Notes: generated from the letters alone by a model not told the origin. Positions 24,717-33,831 are shown, numbered from the stretch's first letter. The stretch: DNA of 64,000 nucleotides from Leptospira brenneri (GCF_002812125.1 NZ_NPDQ01000002.1:496001-560000), one strand, 5' to 3'. Numbers and translations are program-made.

Positions 24717-25193
24717 ATGAATTCTCTTGATTTAAACGATTTACCTTTTTTAAAAGAAGAGTCCCTTCGTGCGTATCGTTGGTTACTTGCCGAATACCCA
24801 GAGATTGCCAATCAAAATATTCTATCTGATAAAAACAAGAGTAGTAACGAAGAAAATCAAGAACTACAATCCCCCCAAAAAAAGGATAAAACTTTTGAAC
24901 AGAAAGGAAAGATAGATGCAGAACTAATAGAATTTCCTATTCGATGGACGATGGAAAAACTGGGACAGAAATTCGAATGGGTGGTATCGGAGATGGGTTC
25001 CATTACACTTAGGTTAGGTGGATTAGAAGGGAATCGAAGAAACCCTGCCCCTATTTTTTATTTGAGTTTAAGAAAATCAGAAGAGGAAAAGTTTCACTGG
25101 ACAGATCCAGAAGGAAATTTAGTTCCTTTTCCAAATCCATCTATTCTAATAGAGATTCAAAATAGAATCCGATTGTATCTGGATTCTATTTAA
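24717..25193 (+). CDS. Small soluble protein, unknown function
   Basis: A 158-residue protein 10 nt after mazG and so probably in the same transcript. It has no signal or membrane segment. An acidic N-terminal helix (residues 1-35) is followed by a charged, low-complexity linker (about 36-70) and a compact C-terminal domain rich in Trp, Arg and Glu ([35 protein letters not shown]). I do not recognise a family. Its end overlaps the convergent lpxD gene by 4 nt. Confidence 0.55.
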   Translation: MNSLDLNDLPFLKEESLRAYRWLLAEYPEIANQNILSDKNKSSNEENQELQSPQKKDKTFEQKGKIDAELIEFPIRWTMEKLGQKFEWVVSEMGSITLRLGGLEGNRRNPAPIFYLSLRKSEEEKFHWTDPEGNLVPFPNPSILIEIQNRIRLYLDSI

Positions 25194-26248
25194 GATTCTT
25201 TTTGTTCGATCCCAACCTTTTTTTCAATGTTTTCAATGCGTTTCAGCCATTTGTTTAAGTTCACAATGTTTTTGATGTTCACTCGATACTTTTGAAATTC
25301 AGGGAAGGTAAGACCTAAGTCCCAACCCACATATACATCTTTTGTTTTGGGAGAGGTGCGTAAACTGGATCCGCCGGCAATGATGGTTCCATCAACTAAT
25401 GTTAAATGGTCACTAATGGCACAAGCTCCACCGATGATGACATGGTTCCCTAGGGTCACACTTCCCGCAAGACCAGATTGGCCTGCGATGATGACATGGT
25501 CTCCCACCTTACAGTTGTGGGCAATATGAACCATATTGTCAAATTTACAACCATTCCCAACGGTTGTATCAGTAAGCGCACCGCGGTCGATGGTACAATT
25601 ACTTCCTACTTCCACATCATCCCCGATGACAACGCGACCTACTTGCGGAATTTTGTTATGTTTTCCTTCTGCAAAAACAAATCCAAATCCATCCCCACCA
25701 AAACTGGAATTCCCAAATACAATGAATCTTTTTCCAACAATGGTATCATCAAAGAACACACAGTTTTTCCCAATGCGGGCACCGTCACCGATATGAACAC
25801 GATCTCCGATTTTCACTCCGTCTTCGATGATACAATCATTTCCGATGACTGAGTTTTTGCCGATGGTTACAAAATGTCCGATGTCGGTATTGGATCCAAT
25901 TTTAGCTGTGGGATCAATGACAACATGTGAGCTATGTGTTCCTGTTGGTTTTTTTTCTGGAAAGAAGTGGCGAATGATTTTTGCGGTGGTTAGTTCTACT
26001 TTGGGAACTATGATCAATGCTTTATCAGTTAAAGAATCCACCACATCAGAGGATACAATGAGTAAGGAAGCTTTAGATGCTTTGGCATCATTTACAAAAG
26101 TTTTAGAGGCTACAAAAGAAATTTCGTTTGTATTTGCTAAACTGAGAGAGGTAAGTCCAGTAAAGGAAACAGAAACGATACTTTCTGTATTTTGAAATTT
26201 TGCTTCTGGGAGTAATGACTGGAGAGTTGATAGATTGAGTTGGTTCAT
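25190..26248 (-). CDS. lpxD: UDP-3-O-acylglucosamine N-acyltransferase LpxD
   Basis: Lipid A biosynthesis enzyme of 352 residues that transfers a second acyl chain to UDP-3-O-acylglucosamine. An N-terminal uridine-binding domain (about 1-105) precedes a left-handed beta helix of hexapeptide repeats (about 108-310); [11 protein letters not shown] carries the catalytic His. A C-terminal helix (about 315-350) completes the trimer-type architecture. AAGGA lies 7 nt before the ATG. Other lpx genes are not adjacent, so the gene stands alone, as is often seen in spirochaetes. Confidence 0.94.
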   Translation of the reverse strand: MNQLNLSTLQSLLPEAKFQNTESIVSVSFTGLTSLSLANTNEISFVASKTFVNDAKASKASLLIVSSDVVDSLTDKALIIVPKVELTTAKIIRHFFPEKKPTGTHSSHVVIDPTAKIGSNTDIGHFVTIGKNSVIGNDCIIEDGVKIGDRVHIGDGARIGKNCVFFDDTIVGKRFIVFGNSSFGGDGFGFVFAEGKHNKIPQVGRVVIGDDVEVGSNCTIDRGALTDTTVGNGCKFDNMVHIAHNCKVGDHVIIAGQSGLAGSVTLGNHVIIGGACAISDHLTLVDGTIIAGGSSLRTSPKTKDVYVGWDLGLTFPEFQKYRVNIKNIVNLNKWLKRIENIEKKVGIEQKES

Positions 26249-26340
26249 CTCTGATTCCTTATCAATGGTTTAAGACAAGGGATCAGAGAGGTCAAAGTTT
26301 GGCTAACACTATTAATTAGTATTAGTCATGATTTTTCTTT

Positions 26341-26775
26341 TTATCCTTCGATTTTATGCGCAATGATATCATCTAAAGAAAAAGAACCAGCACCTTTGAT
26401 GATGAGTGGGATCGCTAAACCAAAAGTTAGAAGTTGGTATTCGTATCCACCTTTGTCAGCAAAGAATCCGTTAGGTAAGTGCACTAATGCCGCTGCAACG
26501 AGCATAGTAGCAAAAATTCCAAACGCAGCCACTCTTGTAAAAAGTCCTACAATCAGACCAATCGCACCGAAAAATTCAGCGATGATGGCAAGAAGAGCAA
26601 AGAAGTACGGAATGCCCAGTTGTCCAGTAAAGAAACCCATAGTTCCTTCGAATCCGTATCCACCAAATGCACCTAGAACTTTTTGAGCTCCGTGGGGAAG
26701 GATGACCACTCCAAGAGTGACACGAAGGATGGTGAGTGTAATGTCTTTGTTTGTTGCGAGTAATTTGTAAAACAT
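26341..26775 (-). CDS. DoxX-family membrane protein
   Basis: A 144-residue protein with four helices typical of DoxX: LRVTLGVVILPHGAQKVLG, FFALLAIIAEFFGAIGLIVG, AFGIFATMLVAAALVHLPNG and a C-terminal helix. DoxX proteins are linked to redox and thiol stress in several bacteria; the exact reaction is not settled. It is monocistronic, with a near-perfect 18-nt palindrome 20 nt upstream that is likely an operator. Confidence 0.88.
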   Translation of the reverse strand: MFYKLLATNKDITLTILRVTLGVVILPHGAQKVLGAFGGYGFEGTMGFFTGQLGIPYFFALLAIIAEFFGAIGLIVGLFTRVAAFGIFATMLVAAALVHLPNGFFADKGGYEYQLLTFGLAIPLIIKGAGSFSLDDIIAHKIEG

Positions 26776-26794
26776 AGAACCTCTTATTGCTAAA

Positions 26795-26812
26795 TAGTTT
26801 GATATTAAACTA
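26795..26812. promoter_or_regulatory. Candidate operator upstream of the doxX gene
   Basis: TAGTTTGATATTAAACTA is an 18-nt inverted repeat with 16 of 18 positions symmetric. It lies between TTGACG (26831-26836 on the minus strand, a possible -35) and the DoxX start. The form suits a small dimeric repressor of MarR or HxlR type; the regulator is not encoded next door. Confidence 0.5.
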
Positions 26813-26855
26813 CTTAATAATGGCCAAATCCGTCAATCCTAATTTTTACAAATTT

Positions 26856-27497
26856 TTAAGCTTTTTCGTAAACGAGGAAGATTTCGTTTCCTTTGGTAAA
26901 ATGGTCTTTGAGGGTCCAGCCATTCTTATCAAAGTTGGGAAGTTCTGAACTGTGATCGGCAATCCCTGAGAGCCCGTTTTTTCCAATGATATATGGTACT
27001 ATGGTAAGATAAATCCGGTCCACAAGGTCCGCTTCTAAAAAGGAAAAATTGAGTTTGGGCCCACCTTCCAAAAGAACGTTTTTGTATCCTTTCCGTTTGA
27101 GGATCCCTGTGACTTTTTTGGGATCAATGTCATCCGAATCCAGTGCAAAGATCTCCGCCTTATTTTCTAAGCTGGTTTTGATTTCTTTTAAATTGGTTTT
27201 TGTACAAATGACGAGGGGGATATGGTCGGATTCTTCGAAGACATGTTTGTCTGGAGGAAGGGTTCCTTTCCGAACTAAAATTACGGGCCTTGGATTTAAA
27301 GCATTGGGAACAGCACGGATTTTTACGATAGGATTGTCATTTAATATAGAGTTTTTTCCTACAAGAACAGCATCGGACTGGGAACGATAGACATCCATCT
27401 GGGTTTTGTCTTCACTGGAAGTGAGTCCATACCAACGACCATCGGGTCGAACGACCTTTCCATCCAAGGTCATGGCCATATTGATCGAAAGTTTCAT
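26856..27497 (-). CDS. RibD C-terminal-type reductase
   Basis: A stand-alone RibD_C (dihydrofolate-reductase-like) protein of 213 residues. The ATG at 27495-27497 is chosen because GGAGG lies 8 nt upstream and the family start MAMTLDGKV follows at once. It shows WYGLTSSED, AVLVGKNSILNDNP, the NADPH-site VLLEGGPKLNFSFL and a C-terminal beta strand region. Related enzymes reduce the riboflavin precursor pyrimidinone; without a deaminase domain it may be the split reductase or a general NADPH reductase. Its ATG overlaps the stop of the upstream ferredoxin gene. Confidence 0.82.
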   Translation of the reverse strand: MKLSINMAMTLDGKVVRPDGRWYGLTSSEDKTQMDVYRSQSDAVLVGKNSILNDNPIVKIRAVPNALNPRPVILVRKGTLPPDKHVFEESDHIPLVICTKTNLKEIKTSLENKAEIFALDSDDIDPKKVTGILKRKGYKNVLLEGGPKLNFSFLEADLVDRIYLTIVPYIIGKNGLSGIADHSSELPNFDKNGWTLKDHFTKGNEIFLVYEKA

Positions 27498-27733
27498 GAA
27501 ATTTTCCTCCGTGAGAGATTCTGCAATTCGCGCTGGAGGATGTGGTACACCTGCATGGAGCAAGTGCCGCAGCCGGTAGAGGCCCTTGTGGTTTCTCTGA
27601 TTTGTTCCATGGTCACAGCACCTGCGTGGATGGCCCGGACTAATTCATCTTCTGTCACCATTCGACATAAACAGACCCGTTTGGGCCTCATAAGGGAATT
27701 TAAATCGAAAGGATCCATACCTGAACTATTCAT
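27494..27733 (-). CDS. BFD-like [2Fe-2S] ferredoxin
   Basis: A 79-residue bacterioferritin-associated-ferredoxin-like protein (Fer2_BFD). The four cluster cysteines are in VCLCRMV and GCGTCSMQV, the usual C-x-C...C-x2-C spacing, followed by the C-terminal helix. BFD domains pass electrons, often for iron release or in larger oxidoreductases. The overlap with the RibD-like reductase (ATGA) suggests an electron-transfer pair. Starts at residue 1 or at the internal Met6 (27718) are both possible, neither with a strong ribosome binding site. Confidence 0.82.
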   Translation of the reverse strand: MNSSGMDPFDLNSLMRPKRVCLCRMVTEDELVRAIHAGAVTMEQIRETTRASTGCGTCSMQVYHILQRELQNLSRRKIS

Positions 27734-27802
27734 TTGACAGATTTACGAAAGGGAGGGAAACTCTTTAATTACTTTCACTCAAGGAAAATTCAATCAACCT
27801 CT

Positions 27803-29158
27803 ATGTCCCAAGACAAAAGCCCGGAAGCAAAAAAGAAAAAAAACCGTGAAATTTTTGGATGGTGTATGTTCGATTTTGCGAACTCTTCTTACACCACAGT
27901 CATCATCAGTGTCGTTTATTGTGAAATTTTTACAACTCTCGTTGTTCCAGCAGATTTGGGTTCGGACAATCCATACCGTTTGGGAAATTCTCTTTGGGCA
28001 TGGGCTCTGGCTGTTTCCTATTTATTTGTGGTGGCCACAGGTCCCATCTTTGGTGCCATTACCGATTATAGTTCCAAAAAGAAATTCTTTCTTTTCCTAA
28101 GTTACATTGGTTGTGTCATCGCTACTTTTTTGCTTTATTACGTAGAACCGGGTATGATTTGGCTTGGTATGGCACTCGTTGCCCTTTCTAATTTTTTCTT
28201 TGCTTCTGGCGAGAACTTCGCTTCGAGTTTTTTACCCTTTCTGGGTTCCAAGGAAGATTTAGGAAAAATTTCCGGTTATGCCTGGGGGATTGGATACTTC
28301 GGCGGGATCGGCTCTGTGGCTCTAGCTACCACTCTTGGTAGTTACACCTTAGATAACTTTGAAAACCTGAAATTAGTGGGGCCTTACACTGCAATTTTCT
28401 TTTTGGTGGCTGCCATTCCTACCTTTCTTTTCCTCAAAGAACCTCATTTGCCTTTAGGTGTGTCTCATAATGTGAACTACTTCAAAATTGGAAAGGATCG
28501 AGTGGTTCAAACCTTAAAAGATGCAAGTAACTTCAAGGATTTGATGATCTACTTGGTTTCTTTGTTTTTTACTATGGCGGCCCTTGCCATTGTCATTTCT
28601 TTTGCTTTCATTTATGGATCTCAAGAAATCCATATTGAAGCAGAACACAAACAAGCCATGTTTATCTTTATCCAAATTTTTGCGGCGATTGGTGCTCTTG
28701 CCTTTGGTGTGATCCAAGATAGCATTGGGGCTAAAAAAACTTTCAACCTGACACTCGTTCTTTGGCTTCTAACTTGTGCGCTTATCTATTTTGTATATGA
28801 TATCACAAACTTTGCCAATGCTGCCTTTGGTAAAACTTGGACAGTCCAATGGGTTTTTGTTTTTATCTCCTCTCTCGCAGGGATGGGACTTGGGTCCACA
28901 CAGTCGGCTTCGAGAGCTCTTGTTGGTATTTTTAGTCCGGAATCCAAATCGGGAGAGTTCTTTGGAATGTGGGGACTTTCTGGAAAAATTGCCGCGGCAG
29001 CAGGGCTTTTTCTTTTTGGATACATCCAAACATTAGTCACTCTTCGAAATGCTTTCCTTGTGGTTGCTTTCTTTTATTTTCTATCACTACTCATTAACTT
29101 ATTTGTAAACGAAGAAAGGGGAGTGGACGCCGCAAAGCGTTTCCAAGAAAAACCATGA
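27803..29158 (+). CDS. MFS transporter, UMF1/Atg22-like
   Basis: A 451-residue major facilitator with about 12 helices. The start region REIFGWCMFDFANSSY is the signature of the UMF1/Atg22-like subfamily. The ATG at 27803 is used; the frame extends to a TTG at 27734, but those 23 residues look non-coding and begin in a TTGACA promoter element. Substrates of this subfamily are not known in bacteria (Atg22 exports amino acids in yeast). The stop overlaps the next small gene (ATGA). Confidence 0.88.
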   Translation: MSQDKSPEAKKKKNREIFGWCMFDFANSSYTTVIISVVYCEIFTTLVVPADLGSDNPYRLGNSLWAWALAVSYLFVVATGPIFGAITDYSSKKKFFLFLSYIGCVIATFLLYYVEPGMIWLGMALVALSNFFFASGENFASSFLPFLGSKEDLGKISGYAWGIGYFGGIGSVALATTLGSYTLDNFENLKLVGPYTAIFFLVAAIPTFLFLKEPHLPLGVSHNVNYFKIGKDRVVQTLKDASNFKDLMIYLVSLFFTMAALAIVISFAFIYGSQEIHIEAEHKQAMFIFIQIFAAIGALAFGVIQDSIGAKKTFNLTLVLWLLTCALIYFVYDITNFANAAFGKTWTVQWVFVFISSLAGMGLGSTQSASRALVGIFSPESKSGEFFGMWGLSGKIAAAAGLFLFGYIQTLVTLRNAFLVVAFFYFLSLLINLFVNEERGVDAAKRFQEKP

Positions 29159-29382
29159 TTGTAGAAGACGAGGACGATTTCGAATTACACCAAAGCCAAA
29201 GAAATTTGGCTCTGGCAACCATAGATGAACTTATGTTAACAAAGATGGATCTATTGGATGCAGAAAAAAAAGTGCCTCGTTTTATTAACAATGCCCTTTC
29301 TTATTTAAAGAGGAAGTATGTGACCGAGGAGCAAACGATTTCGCAGCTCCTCATCAGTCGGAGGGAAAAACAACAAAATTAA
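29155..29382 (+). CDS. Small coupled protein, unknown function
   Basis: A 75-residue soluble, mostly helical protein whose ATG overlaps the MFS stop codon. It starts with an acidic patch (VEDEDDFEL) and continues with a charged amphipathic helical region. Coupling to the transporter supports expression. I do not recognise a family; a cytoplasmic partner of the transporter is possible but unproven. Confidence 0.5.
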   Translation: MIVEDEDDFELHQSQRNLALATIDELMLTKMDLLDAEKKVPRFINNALSYLKRKYVTEEQTISQLLISRREKQQN

Positions 29383-29406
29383 AGAAGAAGCTTGTTGTTT
29401 TTTGTT
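29367..29406. terminator. Candidate bidirectional terminator
   Basis: AAAACAACAA (29367-29376) and TTGTTGTTTT (29392-29401) are a perfect 10-bp inverted repeat followed by more T on the plus strand and A on the minus. It lies between two convergent genes and covers the last codons of the small gene at 29155. Confidence 0.6.
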
Positions 29407-29418
29407 TTTGAAGTAGTT

Positions 29419-30228
29419 TTAGTTTGTGTTGTAATCTAAAATTTTTGTAATCATCTGCTTTTGATCTAACTCAATGTTTCTGAGTTTAAAAGCAGTCTGT
29501 TTTGAAATCTTACGTAACATCTTTTTGTAAGACATCATAATGTGTTTTTGTTTGTCATAAGGAAGTGGATCTTTTTCATCATTCAAAACCATGGCAATGT
29601 CTGGTTCTGCTGGTTGCACAGGGTCATTGGGCCAAATAGTATCTGAAGTAAGAGATCTGTAATACTCGAGTCTGATATCAGAGTTTGTATCTAATTTAGC
29701 TTCTCCCTTTTCATCCTTTTCTGTTCCTTCTGATTTAGGAGTTGGATTCACAAGTCTTCTCATTTCTTTTACATGGATGGTTCCGTCAGCATTCACTCGG
29801 CGGAAAACAAGAATGATTTTTTCTAGGTCACTAAAATCATCTTTAGGGTAAATATAAGCAATTCCATCGTATAAAAAAACTGTCGGATAATCAATGTAAG
29901 ACTGCCCTTGTGGTAGTTTGATTTCCAAATACGGTTTTCCGTCTTTGTCTTTTTTATATAGTTCTTTGTGTTCTTCAGGAATGTGTGCGAGATACTGTGC
30001 TGCCGTTTTATCCACACCTAAGTCTTGGAGTTTTTTAATTTTCTTTAAGTTTCCACTGATACTGGCATGTAAGGTATCAATTTCGTTATCCCCAAATCCA
30101 TTTTTTCTTTGGAGGTCGATTTGTTTTTGGGACTCACGTTCTTTTAAGGTAGCAGATGCCGGTTTTTCAGCATAAAGGGCTGAAATCGCAAATAGGAAAG
30201 AGAGAGCGATGGAGAATCGTAAAATCAT
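29419..30228 (-). CDS. Exported protein, unknown function
   Basis: A 269-residue protein with a signal peptide (1-20, ALYA) and no lipobox. The mature part begins with a basic helical region, then a beta-containing middle (PTVFLYDGIAYIYPKDDF) and a Lys-rich helical end (KHIMMSYKKMLRKISKQTAF). GAGGT lies 6 nt before the ATG and a good promoter precedes it. Single gene. I do not recognise the family; the charge pattern suggests a periplasmic or surface protein. Confidence 0.65.
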   Translation of the reverse strand: MILRFSIALSFLFAISALYAEKPASATLKERESQKQIDLQRKNGFGDNEIDTLHASISGNLKKIKKLQDLGVDKTAAQYLAHIPEEHKELYKKDKDGKPYLEIKLPQGQSYIDYPTVFLYDGIAYIYPKDDFSDLEKIILVFRRVNADGTIHVKEMRRLVNPTPKSEGTEKDEKGEAKLDTNSDIRLEYYRSLTSDTIWPNDPVQPAEPDIAMVLNDEKDPLPYDKQKHIMMSYKKMLRKISKQTAFKLRNIELDQKQMITKILDYNTN

Positions 30229-30252
30229 GACGTACCTCAGAGATTTCTGTCT

Positions 30253-30280
30253 TTTATAGTATCGAATCCTTCCTTGTCGA
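30253..30280 (-). promoter_or_regulatory. Promoter of the exported-protein gene
   Basis: On the minus strand TCGACA (30275-30280) and TATAAA (30253-30258) are separated by 16 nt, about 25 nt upstream of the start codon, with a GAGGT ribosome binding site between. Confidence 0.55.
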
Positions 30281-30297
30281 TTCTTGAATGGATCGGA

Positions 30298-31344
30298 TCA
30301 GATTTTTCTTGTCGAAAAAAAACGCACCAAGGACTGGAAGAGGTCTTGTTCTGCTTCTTTGGCCTTAGGGATTAGACCTGTCAATTGGATGTAACCGTGG
30401 ATCAGGGAGGGAAAATGGCGTTCTTCTACCTTTACCCCAGCCGTTTGGAGGTGTTTGGCATACGTTTCTCCCTCCTCTCGAAGTGGGTCATACCCAGCGA
30501 TTCCTAAATAAGTTGGGGGAAGGCCTTTCAGTTCTTTGGGGTCAGCCAAAACGGGAGAGTTCGTAGAAGTGCGCCTGTCTTTTTGGTTCGGTAAGTAATT
30601 CTGGATGAACCAACGCATCAGAGAACGAGTGAGCACATAACGTTCACCAAAAAGTTCATAGGTCTCGGATTCTTTGGAAGTATCAAGCATAGGATAGAGT
30701 AAAGCTTGGTAGATGGGAACCGGCACTTTGTCTTTTTTAGCACGTAGGCAAAGTGAAGTTGCCAGTAAGGCTCCTGCACTATCACCACAGACAGCTATGG
30801 CATTGGGTGATCCTCCAAAGAGGTAAGCAGAATTACGAACATACTGGTAAGCTAGCCATACATCATCATGTGCTGCCGGATAAGGATGTTCTGGTGCCAA
30901 TCGATAATCCACAGCAATGACAATGCTCTTTGTGTAATGAGACATTTTACGGCAAAAATTATCATGAGTTTCTAAATTGCCAATGGTGAGTCCACCACCA
31001 TGAAAGAAGAGTATAGTAGGAAGATTTCTTTTTTGTGGGTTTGCGTTGTAGACTCGAATCGGAATGAAGGAAGCGCTAGGAGTGGGAATGAGTTTGTCTT
31101 CGATGTGAGGAATCGGAAATTCCGGTTCATCGAAGATTCGCATTTGGTCGCGGTAATGCCGCCTTGCCTTTTCTGGACTCATTTGTTCCATTTTGGGAAG
31201 GAGTCTGGCAATGTTACACGCAAGTGCACAATAGGGATCTAATTGGTTGGTTTCTGGTTGGCCGTTCTTTCGCACCAAAGCAGAAATCCAAGTTTCAGGT
31301 AACGAAAAGACAAGTTGTGCGACTGATTTTTTGATACCTAACAT
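30298..31344 (-). CDS. Alpha/beta hydrolase, HSL-type esterase
   Basis: A 348-residue carboxylesterase of the hormone-sensitive-lipase group. The oxyanion motif HGGG (FFHGGGLTIG) and the nucleophile GDSAG are clear, as are VDYRLAPEHPYP, DPLREEG (acid) and the His in SLIHGYIQL. An N-terminal extension of about 70 residues forms the cap. Substrate is probably short-chain esters. Its start codon overlaps the stop of the DUF2779 gene by one base, so it belongs to the WYL-DUF2779 run. Confidence 0.88.
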   Translation of the reverse strand: MLGIKKSVAQLVFSLPETWISALVRKNGQPETNQLDPYCALACNIARLLPKMEQMSPEKARRHYRDQMRIFDEPEFPIPHIEDKLIPTPSASFIPIRVYNANPQKRNLPTILFFHGGGLTIGNLETHDNFCRKMSHYTKSIVIAVDYRLAPEHPYPAAHDDVWLAYQYVRNSAYLFGGSPNAIAVCGDSAGALLATSLCLRAKKDKVPVPIYQALLYPMLDTSKESETYELFGERYVLTRSLMRWFIQNYLPNQKDRRTSTNSPVLADPKELKGLPPTYLGIAGYDPLREEGETYAKHLQTAGVKVEERHFPSLIHGYIQLTGLIPKAKEAEQDLFQSLVRFFSTRKI

Positions 31345-32849
31345 TAAATAACCGATAATCGTTCTAATATCATTCTATAGATTAAAAACAAACCATAACT
31401 ATCAAGTTTGCAGTAAGCTATCAAATCATCCAGAACACGTTTTTTTTCTTCGGCTGTCACCTGCTTTTTTATTAATCTTAAATATTGGTAATTCGCGTCT
31501 TGTCCTTCACGAATGGAAAGTCCGCCATGGCTTTCTGTGCTAAAACAAGGCAAAATTTCTTTGAGAGATGCTTTCCCATTTTGGCCGGGATGGTAGATCC
31601 AAAGTTTTTTGAAAGGCATTGCAAGGTCGATAAACATCGATTTGACTCTTTCCCAAAATTCTAAAAACTCTGGAAACACCTCGGCCGTCTCTTGGATGAT
31701 CAGTTTTTCAAAGAAATCATTAAAAGAGAAAATAGTGATCCCTGCTGGAAGGTCTTTTTGCAACTGAGAAAGGACAGAAATACGTGGGTCTGTTCCTAAA
31801 TCCTCATGGAGATATGTCTTATGTGTTAGGGTATCGGTTTCGCTGTCCCAAATATGCAAAGAATACAAATACGGAACGTGTTGGAAGGGTCTTGTTTGTG
31901 GATAGAGCGGTAGATACGGATTGATTGATTCAAAATCTAAAAAAGCTACTGTTTTTGTAACATTCGTTAGGTAATTTTCAAAAGCAACCTTATCAAAATG
32001 GGTTTTCCCTGTGACATGAACTTCTTTTTGAATCCTTTGAATGGGACTTAATTCGGAATTGGGAACGGATTCGTACGAATTGTACCCAAGGGCAAACCAA
32101 CCTTTTGCCAGTTCGGAACTATCTCTGAAATCGAAGATTTCCTTTGCATTCTCTTTGCCTTTGGCGCAATGATTGGGAGACAAACAGGTTTTTAAGGATC
32201 GGCAACTTGGTTTGGCTTCCAAAAAAGAAAACCGTACAGATTGTCCGATTGTTTTGTTGATTTCTTCTTCGAATTGTTCCCATTCCGTTTCACGAGTTCC
32301 CATCTCGGCAAACATTCGAGAAGTTATGTCTTCTATGAGTAAATAATTCTCGAGGTCGATCTCTCCACCGGGGTGGATGTATTTGGTTTGGATTCGGATG
32401 AGTTTAAAGGCCAGAATGTTTAATGACATACCTTCCGCCACTTTTTTGTGGAAGTAGAAGGAACGAAGGATGTCTTGTTTCAGAGAACCGATGGGTCGAA
32501 AGTCCCAAAGGATCCAACCATCGCGTTCCGCATCATATTCCAAATACTCGACTGTGGACACATACCGATCGGAACGAAGGTGAGCGTGAAAGATGGATTT
32601 TTTTTCAGAGATCCACTCTAAGGTTTTTTGGAAACTCTCTTCTTTCTCCATTGTTTTTTCAATGGTCGCGGAACTCGGAAATCGTTCTCTACAAAGTTGT
32701 AGAAACTGGTTCCATTCTAAATGACCACCAAAAGATGCCGAAGGTGGTTTGGGGACAATCCCCTCTCTCACCAAATGGAAGGCATTGGTACAACGTAAAA
32801 ATTGTAAAAACTGAGATTTTGTAACAGATGTTAAGGCGAGATCAAACAA
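31344..32849 (-). CDS. DUF2779 protein: Cas4-like domain plus DEDDy nuclease domain
   Basis: A 501-residue protein matching DUF2779. The N-terminal half starts TKSQFLQFLRC and later has CRSLKTCLSPNHC, so one Cys plus a Cys triplet could bind an iron-sulfur cluster as in Cas4/AddB. The expected E-x-K of the PD-(D/E)XK core seems to be D-x-R (LWDFRPIG). The C-terminal half looks like a DEDDy exonuclease: DFES (Exo I), FSFNDFFEK (Exo II) and YCKLD (Exo III, Y-x3-D). It starts at TTG and overlaps the WYL regulator by 8 nt. Domain reading is mine; the family's function is not established. Confidence 0.78.
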   Translation of the reverse strand: MFDLALTSVTKSQFLQFLRCTNAFHLVREGIVPKPPSASFGGHLEWNQFLQLCRERFPSSATIEKTMEKEESFQKTLEWISEKKSIFHAHLRSDRYVSTVEYLEYDAERDGWILWDFRPIGSLKQDILRSFYFHKKVAEGMSLNILAFKLIRIQTKYIHPGGEIDLENYLLIEDITSRMFAEMGTRETEWEQFEEEINKTIGQSVRFSFLEAKPSCRSLKTCLSPNHCAKGKENAKEIFDFRDSSELAKGWFALGYNSYESVPNSELSPIQRIQKEVHVTGKTHFDKVAFENYLTNVTKTVAFLDFESINPYLPLYPQTRPFQHVPYLYSLHIWDSETDTLTHKTYLHEDLGTDPRISVLSQLQKDLPAGITIFSFNDFFEKLIIQETAEVFPEFLEFWERVKSMFIDLAMPFKKLWIYHPGQNGKASLKEILPCFSTESHGGLSIREGQDANYQYLRLIKKQVTAEEKKRVLDDLIAYCKLDSYGLFLIYRMILERLSVI

Positions 32850-33831
32850 ATTGATACAAACTTTCCCATTGTTTTGTATAGGACTGGAATGATTCCTTCC
32901 AAATTTCGGAACTAGAAATCAGAGCTTCAGGAGAGATGACAAAAAATTGGAAAAGAGCATTTTGGTTTGTGGTTTTGACTCGGTATTCATTTTCTATTTT
33001 TTGAAATACAGCTCCATCCAAAAATAATTTCCAACGATCTTCATAATCAGGATGGATTTGAAATGTAAACTCTAGTTCTTCATGTTGAGAAAGTAATAGA
33101 GGATGAAAGTTCAAATCTTCTTTTGTAATTTTAATATTGGATTGGAATTCTTCTTTGGATTCTTTTTTTACAGTGATTTTGGGTAGGATGAATCTACGTA
33201 AGGATTTTTTCCCGCGGTCATAGGCGATTAGATAGAAGTCTGTTGTGTTTTTTCTGACAAGTCGATAGGGTTCGATCATCCTTTCGTTTGTCTCGTAACC
33301 ATACTGGATGGTCAGGGCTCTTTTGTCTTTGATGGCCTGAAGGATTTTTTCTGTATTAGAAGTATCGGATGTTTCTTCTCCCTGATTTTCTTTGGGTTGT
33401 TTGGCAAATTTAGGAATGAGATCTAAATGATGAGAAAATAGTTTTTGTGAAAGGCTGATCCCTTCAGGGCTGGGATCGGAGGCAAACAAAACCTGTGATA
33501 GATATTCTAACTCTTCTTTGTTGAATTTTAAACTGCGATCGATCGATTCTTTTTCTAAATAGTAGGGGAAATGGTCTTCGGATTGGTAACCAAACTGTGC
33601 TACCTTGATATTGAATCCGAGACTTTTTAATTGGCCCAGGTCGCGGTAGAGTTTTTTCCGATCTGATTCAATGTCTTCGTTTTTATAAAACCGTGGCATA
33701 ATGTTTCTAAATCTCTGGAAACTGATTCCTTTCGGTTCGCGGAGTAGATTGAAAAGAAGAGCAAAAAGGCGGACTTCCGTCTCATTCATTTTTTTTACTT
33801 CAATCATTGGAAAGTCTTCAAAAGAAGTCAT
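32842..33831 (-). CDS. WYL-domain transcriptional regulator
   Basis: A 329-residue regulator with an N-terminal winged helix (about 15-75; RLFALLFNLLREPKGIS, RKKLYRDLGQLKSLGF) and a WYL domain (about 170-240; ALTIQYGY, EPYRLV, TDFYLIAYD, RRFILPKI), followed by a C-terminal WCX-like part. WYL domains bind nucleic acid or nucleotide ligands and often control defence or DNA-damage genes. The overlap with the DUF2779 nuclease gene makes that its likely partner. Only 63 nt separate it from the divergent lipoprotein gene. Confidence 0.87.
   Translation of the reverse strand: MTSFEDFPMIEVKKMNETEVRLFALLFNLLREPKGISFQRFRNIMPRFYKNEDIESDRKKLYRDLGQLKSLGFNIKVAQFGYQSEDHFPYYLEKESIDRSLKFNKEELEYLSQVLFASDPSPEGISLSQKLFSHHLDLIPKFAKQPKENQGEETSDTSNTEKILQAIKDKRALTIQYGYETNERMIEPYRLVRKNTTDFYLIAYDRGKKSLRRFILPKITVKKESKEEFQSNIKITKEDLNFHPLLLSQHEELEFTFQIHPDYEDRWKLFLDGAVFQKIENEYRVKTTNQNALFQFFVISPEALISSSEIWKESFQSYTKQWESLYQFV

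Noticed and set aside
25478..26195. Long plus-strand frames opposite lpxD
   Set aside because: Shadows of the hexapeptide-repeat coding sequence; no start signals and no domain.
27498..27563. Extended start of the RibD-C reductase at 27563
   Set aside because: The extension is translation of the ferredoxin gene's end; GGAGG sits in front of the ATG at 27497.
27734..27802. N-terminal extension of the UMF1-type transporter from a TTG at 27734
   Set aside because: The extra 23 residues begin in TTGACA, probably a -35 element, and do not belong to the family start REIFGWCMFDFANSSY; the ATG at 27803 fits.
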